Of a stretch of 40,200 bases of DNA, positions 7,530 through 13,765 are shown piece by piece; position 1 is the stretch's first letter; each line of letters starts with the position of its first letter. A program made the position numbers and the translations under genes. The stretch comes from Clostridiales bacterium (GTDB taxonomy: Bacteria > Bacillota > Clostridia > Oscillospirales > Oscillospiraceae). The notes beneath the pieces are model-generated. The model made no database searches. It saw nothing but the letters and a program-made list of their open reading frames with translations, and was not told where the DNA came from. The stretch covers positions 1 through 40,200 of the forward strand of contig JALEZN010000144.1 in the NCBI GenBank assembly GCA_022772585.1, written 5' to 3'.

Positions 7530-8792
7530 TTAGTCCTCCTTTCGTTCAATATCGCTGTCCGTTGTTACATAGCAGTCGCCCAGCTGGGACCAGATGCCCT
7601 GATATGCAAAATTGGTGGTATGGGTGAAGGGACCCCAGGGGTCATAGCCCAGGAGACAGGGGACGTTGGAACCCTCGCCGATGAGCCGCTCCACACGGGG
7701 ATGCTCCAGGTCGTAGTTGCGGCCGCTGTTGATGACTGCGTCCACCGCGGGATCGGCGATGACCAGCATGTCGCCGGGCTCGTCATTGGAGACGGCGGAG
7801 AGGTTGAGAACGGCGGGCATGCCCAGCTTCTGGCACCAGTTGAAGGCCAGGGCGGAGTCCAACTGACAGTGGCCCATGCCCGACTTGTTCAGCAGCACGC
7901 AGTCCGCTCCGAAGGTCTCCTTGCAGACGTTGGCCGCGATCATGCCCATGGTATCCTTACCGTCAATTTTCATGACGTTATTGGCGAAAACGATGCCCAC
8001 GAACTCCAGGTCTTTGCCGTGGCGCTTCATCAGCTCCTTGATGTAGACCTCGTTCTGTAGGAAGTAGTTGGGCTCCCAGTAACGCCAGATCATCGCGCCG
8101 TCCAGGATCTCGGTGGGCTGGACCACGAAGGGCAGGAAATTCAGGGCGCTCTGGCCGTAATACAGGAAATTCCAGGTGTCGTGGGAGGCCATGTGGGTCA
8201 CCAGATAGGCCACCTTGGGCAGCTTCTTAGCGGGATCCACAGGCTTGCGCTCAAAGACCTCGGTCTCGTCGGGCTCCAGGTCGATGGCCAGCTTGGCCAG
8301 GTGGACGTTCAGGGCCAGGGAGGCGTGCTTGAGGGCCTCGGCGTAAGTGGCGTCAGATACACCCTCGCCTGGAGTGGCGTCCAGGCAGATGTGGAAGTGC
8401 CGGGAGAAGTTGCTGTACTTGGCCGCCGGGCCGCCCATGTCCAGATAGTACTTGATGTTGCACTTTGCGTAATAGATATCCGACACCACGACGCCCTTGA
8501 GGGCTACGGTGCGGCCCTCGCCGGCAATGGACAGCTTGCCCCAAATGCCGGGGTAAGACTCCTCAGGATGATCCGCCTTGCAGCGGGGCTGCATCACGTC
8601 ATGGATGCTCAGAATACGGCAGCTTTCACCTGGGCGGGCCAGCTGGATGTCTACCCTGCCAAACAGGTCGCTGGAGACCAGCTCCAGCAGCTCCTGCTTG
8701 TTCAGGGTCAGGACCCCATCAACCAGGGAGGTTTTCTCGCCGAACCGGACGTCCCTCACTCTTACATAGTCGATTTGAAGCCGTTTGCTCAT
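7530..8792 (-). CDS. GrdE-like reductase component B subunit lacking the cleavage Cys loop
   Basis: 420-residue homologue of GrdE, the proprotein subunit of glycine/betaine/sarcosine reductase component B. The start MSKRLQIDYV at 8792 is chosen because AAGGA (8808-8804) lies directly against the upstream ATG and 11 bases from this one. Family blocks: VDGVLTLNKQEL (about 25-36), LARPGESCRI (51-60), DVMQPRCK, LKGVVV (98-103), DMGGPAAKYSNFS (118-130), PDETEVFERKP, VQPTEILDGAM (224-234), FVGIVFANN and ADPAVDAVINSGRN (347-359). In GrdE/PrdA, as I recall them, DGAI is followed by a loop with the motif GNCVSAC whose first Cys becomes the pyruvoyl group. Here DGAM runs directly into IWRYWEPNYF (235-244) with no cysteine. 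Either it is not processed or it works by other chemistry. Confidence 0.82.
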   Translation of the reverse strand: MSKRLQIDYVRVRDVRFGEKTSLVDGVLTLNKQELLELVSSDLFGRVDIQLARPGESCRILSIHDVMQPRCKADHPEESYPGIWGKLSIAGEGRTVALKGVVVSDIYYAKCNIKYYLDMGGPAAKYSNFSRHFHICLDATPGEGVSDATYAEALKHASLALNVHLAKLAIDLEPDETEVFERKPVDPAKKLPKVAYLVTHMASHDTWNFLYYGQSALNFLPFVVQPTEILDGAMIWRYWEPNYFLQNEVYIKELMKRHGKDLEFVGIVFANNVMKIDGKDTMGMIAANVCKETFGADCVLLNKSGMGHCQLDSALAFNWCQKLGMPAVLNLSAVSNDEPGDMLVIADPAVDAVINSGRNYDLEHPRVERLIGEGSNVPCLLGYDPWGPFTHTTNFAYQGIWSQLGDCYVTTDSDIERKED

Positions 8793-8833
8793 ACACGTAT
8801 TCATCCTTTCTGTTCAGTTCTGTCACAGGCGTG

Positions 8834-9718
8834 TCACCATTGGATGGAATTACCTGGCGCTTTGTCGGGAACGGCGTCCCCCTCCAGAATGGCGGAGAGT
8901 GCGTCCAGAAGTTTGGGTCTGTCATCCGGCAGATTTCCCACCAATGGGAGCACGTTGGAGCCGTGGTTTCCCACGAAGCGGCAGGGACTTATGCCGTCGA
9001 GGGCCTCCAGCAGCAGACGTTCCTCCTCCAGGATCAGCCGGGGCGGGGGGAGGTGGAACCGCCCGGCGGCAACGTCTGCCGCCAGAGGCGTCCCCTGCAT
9101 TGGCGTCAGGGTCATCACACGGATGGATCTGGGAGATACTTGGAGATAGAGGGCGGCTGTGTCGCGGGCGTGTTCCCTCCAGAGCTCCGTTCCGCCCAGG
9201 CCCAGGATGGAGCTCAGGCCGTAACGGATGCCTGCGCGGTCCAGGCGGTGCAGCTGCTGGATGATCTCTGCCGGGGTCTCGCCCTTATTACAGGCGGCCA
9301 GTACGCTGGCGTTTCCCGATTCAACGCCTACATACACCGTGTCCAGTCCGGCTTCACGGAGCCATACCAGCTGCTGGTCAGACTTTCCGGCGATATCATC
9401 CGCCCGGCCGTACAGGGCAAATTCCCGGATGTTCGGCAGATAGCGTTTGGCCATCCCAAACACGTCCAGAAGATAGTGGGTCCGGAAGGCCAGGACATTT
9501 TCTCCAGTGAGATAGAGCCGCTCTGATTCCGTTTCGTGTAGGGCCAGCTCCATCAGGCTGTCGGCCAGCATCCGGGGCGAGGCTAATTGAAGGGGGACTG
9601 ACCCGTCCGACAATCGGCAGAAGGTACACTTTCCATAACTGCATCCCACCGAAACTTCCAGAAGGAGGCTGCCTGCCTCTGTGGGGGGACGGTATATTGT
9701 CTCATAGAACGTGGCCAT
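8834..9718 (-). CDS. Radical SAM protein of unknown function
   Basis: 294-residue putative cytoplasmic [4Fe-4S]/SAM enzyme. The cluster motif is CSYGKCTFC (26-34), a CX4CX2C spacing instead of the common CX3CX2C; similar CxxGKCxFC sites occur in a subset of radical SAM proteins. The SAM-side motifs follow: a GEN segment (LTGENVLAFR), LYGRADDI, GLDTVYVGVESGN and GLSSILGLGG, an Elp3/HemN-like barrel. No B12 domain or C-terminal auxiliary cluster is visible. The start follows GAGGGCGTCC. It lies 25 bases after the MFS gene and 41 bases before the GrdE-like gene, so it is probably co-transcribed with the reductase. It could modify the reductase or generate its substrate. Neither can be told from sequence. 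Confidence 0.8.
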   Translation of the reverse strand: MATFYETIYRPPTEAGSLLLEVSVGCSYGKCTFCRLSDGSVPLQLASPRMLADSLMELALHETESERLYLTGENVLAFRTHYLLDVFGMAKRYLPNIREFALYGRADDIAGKSDQQLVWLREAGLDTVYVGVESGNASVLAACNKGETPAEIIQQLHRLDRAGIRYGLSSILGLGGTELWREHARDTAALYLQVSPRSIRVMTLTPMQGTPLAADVAAGRFHLPPPRLILEEERLLLEALDGISPCRFVGNHGSNVLPLVGNLPDDRPKLLDALSAILEGDAVPDKAPGNSIQW

Positions 9719-9743
9719 GGACGCCCTCTTTTCTTTAATTGTG

Positions 9744-10937
9744 TTACTTACGCTGCTTCTCTGCGCCGGGAAGAGTGAGCACCAGCAGGATACCGATCAG
9801 GGCGACCGCGCCGGCGCAGATAAAGGCGGTGGAGGGACCCACCATCTTGGCCAGCAGGGAGGCGCCCACCGAGCCGGTACCGAAGCCGATCATGGTCAGG
9901 GACAGGATGGTGCCCAGATTCTTGGTGCCGAAGCGGTCCGCGGCGATGGGGGAGAAGCAGGCCTGGCTGCCGCCGTAAGAGAAGCTGATGAGGCAGAAGC
10001 AGACAACATAGAGGTAACCGGTGGACACGGTGAGCAGTGCCACGCCGGTGGCGGTCAGCAGGAAGCTGATGGCGAACGCGCCCTTGCGGCCGATTTTGTC
10101 GCTGATGGTGGGGACGGCAAAGCGGCCGGCCACCTGGCACATGGAGGCGGCGCTTACGCCCAGGGTAGCCATGGCAGCAGTAAGGCCCTTGTCGGCACCG
10201 AAGGTGACGAAAATGCCGCTGAGCAGCAGATATGCGGGAACGGCGCAGAAATACAGGCCCATCAGGGTCCAGAATTCCTTTACATGGAATACTTCATGTA
10301 CCTCATACTGCTTTTTGGTGGTCATATTGGCACCAGTCCCCACATAGTCGGCCATATAGCCCTCGGGCGGGTTTTTCATGGTCAAGGTACCGAATACGCC
10401 GATAGCCAGGTAGACGAAGCCAACGATCATAAAGGACTTGCCGAAGCCGTAGTTCTTCAGCCATCCGCTTACCACGGGGCTGAACACGGTGGCCGACATA
10501 CCAAGCATCGCCAGCGTCAGGCCGGAGGCCAGACCCTTTTTATCGGGGAACCACTTGGGCATCAGGGCGACAATGACATTGTAGACCATTCCGTCGCCGA
10601 TACCGAACAGCCCGCCAAAGGTCAGGAACATGGCCCAGAACATGCTGCTGGGCAGGAAGGAGGTCAGTAGCCAGCCCAGGAACATCAGGGTATAGCCGAT
10701 GATCAGAGTTTTTTTCATGCCGAACGTTCTCTGGGACTGACCGCCCAGGAAGTTGCCTACGCAGAACACAGCGATGAAAATGGTGTAGGGAAGGCTCGCG
10801 CTGGCGGAGTCCACGTTAAAATGGGTCATGACGTGGGGCTGGAATAGGCTGTAGGTGTAGCAGATTCCCATGACCAGCATGCAGATCATGCCGCAGATCA
10901 TCAGGACCCACCGGTTCGTTTGCTTGGTTGCATTCAT
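9744..10937 (-). CDS. MFS transporter, oxalate/formate antiporter (OFA)-like
   Basis: 397-residue, 12-helix inner-membrane carrier. It opens with NRWVLMICGMICMLVMGICY, then YTIFIAVFCVGNFLGG (helix 2), the loop GMKKTLIIG, and MPKWFPDKKGLASGLTLAMLG between helices 4 and 5. This W(F)PDKKGLASG block is the hallmark of the OFA family, whose members exchange small organic anions. The centre contains a hydrophilic loop (PPEGYMADYVGTG). The start is set by GGAGG at about 10952. It heads the apparent operon MFS - radical SAM - GrdE-like - GrdB-like, so it may import the reductase substrate or export its acid product. Actual substrate unknown. Confidence 0.85.
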   Translation of the reverse strand: MNATKQTNRWVLMICGMICMLVMGICYTYSLFQPHVMTHFNVDSASASLPYTIFIAVFCVGNFLGGQSQRTFGMKKTLIIGYTLMFLGWLLTSFLPSSMFWAMFLTFGGLFGIGDGMVYNVIVALMPKWFPDKKGLASGLTLAMLGMSATVFSPVVSGWLKNYGFGKSFMIVGFVYLAIGVFGTLTMKNPPEGYMADYVGTGANMTTKKQYEVHEVFHVKEFWTLMGLYFCAVPAYLLLSGIFVTFGADKGLTAAMATLGVSAASMCQVAGRFAVPTISDKIGRKGAFAISFLLTATGVALLTVSTGYLYVVCFCLISFSYGGSQACFSPIAADRFGTKNLGTILSLTMIGFGTGSVGASLLAKMVGPSTAFICAGAVALIGILLVLTLPGAEKQRK

Positions 10938-11086
10938 GTTTTAACTTCCTCCTATCTCGTTTCTTGTCTCGGGCACAGAGCGCTTCTGATGCAGAGCTTT
11001 TCAACCGGACCTGGAGCAGCGCCTTTCGAGGGAATGAAACCTCCTTTCTGATCCTTCAATTCAGAAAACCTATTTGGAACAATTAC

Positions 11087-11116
11087 ATTATAGATGAAGC
11101 CTATGTACGATTTCAC
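11087..11116 (-). promoter_or_regulatory. Possible promoter of the MFS/reductase operon
   Basis: Minus strand: -35 GTGAAA (11116-11111), 18-base spacer, -10 TATAAT (11092-11087). It would leave a leader of about 145 bases containing a small TTCTGA/TCAGAA hairpin. The rest of the 393-base gap 10938-11330 holds no gene. Confidence 0.4.
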
Positions 11117-11168
11117 TTTACAATGAGATGAATATGCACAAAAAATGTGCAAGCGGATGAAAATGTTT

Positions 11169-11178
11169 CGTATATACG
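11169..11178. promoter_or_regulatory. Palindrome CGTATATACG, candidate TetR operator
   Basis: Perfect 10-bp palindrome in the divergent region between the MFS operon and the tetR gene. It shares CGTAT/ATACG half-sites with the palindrome in the promoter at 11916-11944. Confidence 0.35.
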
Positions 11179-11330
11179 TCCAATTTTGCTGAGATTTGTT
11201 GAGACTTATTGTAAGAAATGATATTGATTTTTACCTGTTAAGCCTGTAGAATGAAAATGAAAGAGTGTTATGTAAATGTTTTCCACTTCGTTGAGCACCT
11301 GCACTGTAATCGGAGGAGAGGGGCTATAGT

Positions 11331-11900
11331 GTGCCAAAGACTGAAATTACAAAGGCGGCCCTGGCGAGCGGCCTTCGCAGCCTCATGACGAAAAAGAAGC
11401 TGAATCAGATCACAATCAAAGACATTACGGACGAATGTGGGATCAGCCGTAACGCGTTTTATTACCACTTTTCCGACAAGTACGACTTGGTCAATTGGAT
11501 CTTTACCTCCCAGACATTGCCGGTCATCAATACTTTCAGTGACCCGGACCGCTACTTTGACGGGTTTGTCGCGCTGTGTAAGCACATGCTGGAGGACAAG
11601 CAGTTCTATATGGAGGCCTTTCGCTATTCCGGCCAAAACTCTCTGTGGGAGACATTGACAAAGTCCTATTTCGAGTTGATCAAAATTCATATTTCTTCGG
11701 TCTATGCCCAAATCGGATACCGACTGAGCGACAATGAACTGTTTATTGTGGCCCGGCTGGAGACGCACGCCTATGTAGGGATCATTAAGGAGTGGGTAAA
11801 AGATGGAATGAATGAGAACTATATTACCTATTTTGAGCAGCTCAAGCGAGTCAAGGCCGGACTGGCGTTCCCGCTGGCTCCCGATGAGACAAGGCAGTAA
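11331..11900 (+). CDS. TetR-family transcriptional regulator (DhaS-like)
   Basis: 189-residue DNA-binding regulator. The GTG start at 11331 follows GGAGGAGAGG (11312-11321). The HTH is IKDITDECGISRNAFYYHFSDKYDLV (about residues 26-51). The rest is an all-helical ligand/dimer domain of the TetR_C_8/DhaS type (RYSGQNSLWETLTKSYFELI, GIIKEWVKDGMNE). It is divergent from the MFS/reductase operon and lies just upstream of the short GrdB-like gene, so control of both is the simplest reading. Palindromes at 11169 and 11920 are possible binding sites. AT content is higher than in most neighbours. Confidence 0.85.
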   Translation: MPKTEITKAALASGLRSLMTKKKLNQITIKDITDECGISRNAFYYHFSDKYDLVNWIFTSQTLPVINTFSDPDRYFDGFVALCKHMLEDKQFYMEAFRYSGQNSLWETLTKSYFELIKIHISSVYAQIGYRLSDNELFIVARLETHAYVGIIKEWVKDGMNENYITYFEQLKRVKAGLAFPLAPDETRQ

Positions 11901-11915
11901 AAATGGATTTTTAGA

Positions 11916-11944
11916 TTGACATACGTATGGCTGTTCGGTACACT
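11916..11944 (+). promoter_or_regulatory. Promoter with embedded palindrome, upstream of the short GrdB-like gene
   Basis: TTGACA (11916-11921), 17-base spacer, TACACT (11939-11944). A perfect palindrome CATACGTATG (11920-11929) overlaps the -35 and spacer, where a repressor would block RNA polymerase. Confidence 0.6.
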
Positions 11945-11994
11945 TATATTGAAAATAAGGACGATTTGTACCGTTAGATCGCGAGGAGATTAGA

Positions 11995-12849
11995 TTGCCA
12001 AAACGATATATTGATATTGTCTGGAATCCGGATCAGCACCGGAAAAGTGTTGATGTATCGATCAAACATAATATCGACTATTCTGTGCCAGCGCCTACCC
12101 GCGGTATCGATATGCTGTTGACCAAATTCCGGGGCGAACCATTTAAAACAGAGGTGGAGTTTGCTGCCGCTCAGACAGTCCAGGTTCCCCGGCTGTCAAA
12201 GCCGCTGGCTGAGTCTACGGTCGCGTTTGTGACCGATGGAGGTCTGGTCCCTCGCGGCAATCCGGACGGCCTGCCGCCGGTCAATGCCGACAAGTTCTGT
12301 ATTTACCCGTTCTATGGGGCGGACAGCCTCTGTGCCGCCGACTACACGGTCAGCCACCAGGGCTATGACAACCGGTATATCCTGGAGGATCCCAACCGGC
12401 TGATCCCGCTGGACGCAGCCAGACAGGCGGTTGCGGACGGGAAGATCGCCGGGGTATTTGATTTCTTTTATGTCACCACAGGCGTTATGACGTCGGTTGA
12501 GAACAGCCAGGTTTATGGGAAACGGATCGCCGCGTCAATCGGCGCGAATGGGGTGGACGGCGTGATTCTGACCTCTACCTGCGGTACCAGTACCCGATGC
12601 GGAGCCTATATTTCCTGTGAACTGGAAAAGGCAGGGATTCCTGTGGTCCATGTCACCAACTTGGCCCATATCTCCGAATGGGTAGGATGCAGCCGCATCC
12701 TGTGCGGGAACGACATCAGCCATGTGTTTGGTGACCCGGAGATTTCTCCTGAGATGGAGAGGATATACCGCAAAAATATGTTTGACAAAGCGCTGCGCCT
12801 GCTTGATTCGGTCCCCGCCGATAACGCCAGCTTGGTGGTCCGGGGATAA
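11995..12849 (+). CDS. Short GrdB-like protein with Cys in place of Sec
   Basis: 284 residues from a TTG start at 11995, with GAGGAG 6 bases upstream. It aligns with the C-terminal two thirds of the GrdB-like protein at 6210: IDYSVPAPTRGIDMLL, FVTDGGLVPRGNPDG, TVSHQGYDNRYILEDPNRL, VTTGVMTSVE and KAGIPVVHVTNL. The active-site block is TSTCGTSTRCGAY, so the Sec position is Cys (residue 201) and one of the later cysteines is kept. The N-terminal domain (about 150 residues) of full-length GrdB is absent and no remnant lies upstream. In layout it recalls PrdB of D-proline reductase, which is also a short Sec protein. It has its own promoter and terminator. It could be a redox partner, an alternative catalytic subunit or a decayed paralogue; the clean frame argues against decay. 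Confidence 0.82.
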   Translation: MPKRYIDIVWNPDQHRKSVDVSIKHNIDYSVPAPTRGIDMLLTKFRGEPFKTEVEFAAAQTVQVPRLSKPLAESTVAFVTDGGLVPRGNPDGLPPVNADKFCIYPFYGADSLCAADYTVSHQGYDNRYILEDPNRLIPLDAARQAVADGKIAGVFDFFYVTTGVMTSVENSQVYGKRIAASIGANGVDGVILTSTCGTSTRCGAYISCELEKAGIPVVHVTNLAHISEWVGCSRILCGNDISHVFGDPEISPEMERIYRKNMFDKALRLLDSVPADNASLVVRG

Positions 12850-12864
12850 AATAGATAAAAAGTA

Positions 12865-12902
12865 AAACCAGCAGTTTCCGACGGGAAACTGCTGGTTTCT
12901 TT
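12865..12902 (+). terminator. Terminator of the short GrdB-like gene
   Basis: 15-bp perfect stem (12865-12879 with 12884-12898), loop GACG, then CTTT. Confidence 0.88.
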
Positions 12903-12911
12903 AAGTGCGGC

Positions 12912-13048
12912 GTCAATTCGGAACGAAGTGGAGAATTGTCATAGGCGGAATTTACTTCCGCCGTTAAATGATGAAATGGTGCTTCGGCCCGCCCCGCCGG
13001 GCCGAAGCCCAATAAAAATACCACGACATATGTCGTGGTATTTTTATT
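12912..13048. repeat. Run of hairpins ending in a 38-bp perfect palindrome
   Basis: No gene. In order: CAATTC/GAATTG (about 12914-12939), GGCGGAA/TTCCGCC (12943-12964), GCTTCGGCCC/GGGCCGAAGC (12981-13008), and a 38-base perfect palindrome (13011-13048; AATAAAAATACCACGACAT and its complement). The last can act as a terminator in both directions. It leads directly into repeat copy C. Confidence 0.7.
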
Positions 13049-13166
13049 GTCAGGTGGCTTTAATCTGGATATTTTCGCTTCTTAACCCGAATCGAAGCCC
13101 AGCGCAGCGGGTTCGATTCGGAAAGGAGGAGCAGCGGCATGAGCACGCTCTGACTTTTGTAAAAAA
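13048..13166 (-). repeat. Dispersed repeat, copy C
   Basis: Copy of the element at 284-390 and 13247-13370. The internal hairpin is CCGAATCGAA (13087-13096) with TTCGATTCGG (13112-13121). Unlike copies A and B it is joined to a different terminator hairpin and there is no tRNA beyond it. Confidence 0.8.
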
Positions 13167-13198
13167 GTCGGAGCAAGCGATATAAAGCTTGCTCCGAC
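13161..13198 (-). terminator. Terminator hairpin of repeat copy C
   Basis: Minus strand: 12-bp stem (13198-13187 with 13178-13167), 8-base loop, then TTTTTT (13166-13161). It occupies the same place as the tRNA terminators in copies A and B, but no tRNA precedes it. Confidence 0.75.
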
Positions 13199-13208
13199 GT
13201 GTACCAAT

Positions 13209-13242
13209 GCCCTGAGGCCTTTTCGTCGCCTCAGGGCTTTTT
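13209..13242 (+). terminator. Intrinsic terminator between repeat copies C and B
   Basis: 10-bp stem GCCCTGAGGC (13209-13218) with GCCTCAGGGC (13228-13237), followed by TTTTT. No gene directly upstream on the plus strand uses it. Confidence 0.75.
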
Positions 13243-13246
13243 CTGA

Positions 13247-13370
13247 GCTGTCAGGTGGCCTCAATCTGGATATTTTCGTTTCCCACCCGAACCGGAATCC
13301 AGCGAAGCGAATCCGGTTCGGAAGCGAGGAGCAGCAGAATGAGCGCGGGATGAGTTTTTGATGCGAAGCA
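13247..13370 (-). repeat. Dispersed repeat, copy B (next to tRNA-Arg 2)
   Basis: Third copy. The hairpin is CCGAACCGGA (13287-13296) with TCCGGTTCGG (13312-13321), exactly 200 bases from the hairpin of copy C, so B and C form a near-tandem pair. It leads into the same tRNA terminator and tRNA as copy A. Confidence 0.82.
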
Positions 13371-13371
13371 T

Positions 13372-13408
13372 AAAAAAATTCGCCGCAAGCGATATGACGC
13401 TTGCGGCG
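13372..13408 (-). terminator. Terminator of tRNA-Arg 2
   Basis: Identical to 395-431: an 11-bp stem followed on the minus strand by AATTTTTTT. Confidence 0.9.
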
Positions 13409-13411
13409 ACG

Positions 13412-13488
13412 TGGTACGGCTGAAGGGATTCGAACCCCCGACCTACTGGTTCGTAGCCAGTCACTCTATCCAGCTGAGCTACAGCCGC
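13412..13488 (-). tRNA. tRNA-Arg (anticodon ACG), copy 2
   Basis: Base-for-base identical to 435-511, including the encoded CCA and the anticodon loop CTACGAA. The identity with copy 1 covers 124 bases (13371-13494 against 394-517), taking in the terminator, and then stops abruptly on the promoter side. Confidence 0.97.
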
Positions 13489-13504
13489 GTACCGAACAAA
13501 AAAT

Positions 13505-13533
13505 ATTATATAATACTGAACAGTAAAAGTCAA
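13505..13533 (-). promoter_or_regulatory. Promoter of tRNA-Arg 2
   Basis: Minus strand: TTGACT (13533-13528), 17-base spacer, TATAAT (13510-13505). It differs in sequence from the copy 1 promoter and is closer to consensus. Confidence 0.75.
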
Positions 13534-13550
13534 GTGAAAAATGAAGCAAT

Positions 13551-13625
13551 AAAAAAGCGCACCCCATAGGTGCACCACGCAGATAGTCTGTACCTCCGGC
13601 AGAGGCGCATCACCCCTGCCGGAGG
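13551..13625 (-). terminator. Terminator and extra hairpin downstream of the amidase gene
   Basis: On the minus strand a hairpin CCTCCGGCAG/CTGCCGGAGG (13625-13593) is followed by a 7-bp stem (13575-13569 with 13563-13557) and TTTTTT (13556-13551). The second is a standard terminator. The rest of 13534-13765 holds no gene. Confidence 0.65.
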
Positions 13626-13765
13626 ACAGGACCAATAAAGAGAGGGAAGAGAGAGGAGGAGTTACAATTGATCTTCTGGTTCCTGACAATGATAGGATAT
13701 CAGTTTTTTCGGCAAAAAGGATGTACAGATTTCGAACTTGATATGAATTTTCTGTAAACGAAAGT

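Noticed and set aside
12912-13370. CRISPR array
   Set aside because: The repeated units are about 110-120 bases, diverge in sequence and have no regular spacers or cas genes.
511-13412. Integrative element with integrase between the tRNA genes
   Set aside because: No integrase, excisionase, relaxase or phage gene is present. The direct repeats are whole tRNA-terminator blocks, not short att cores.
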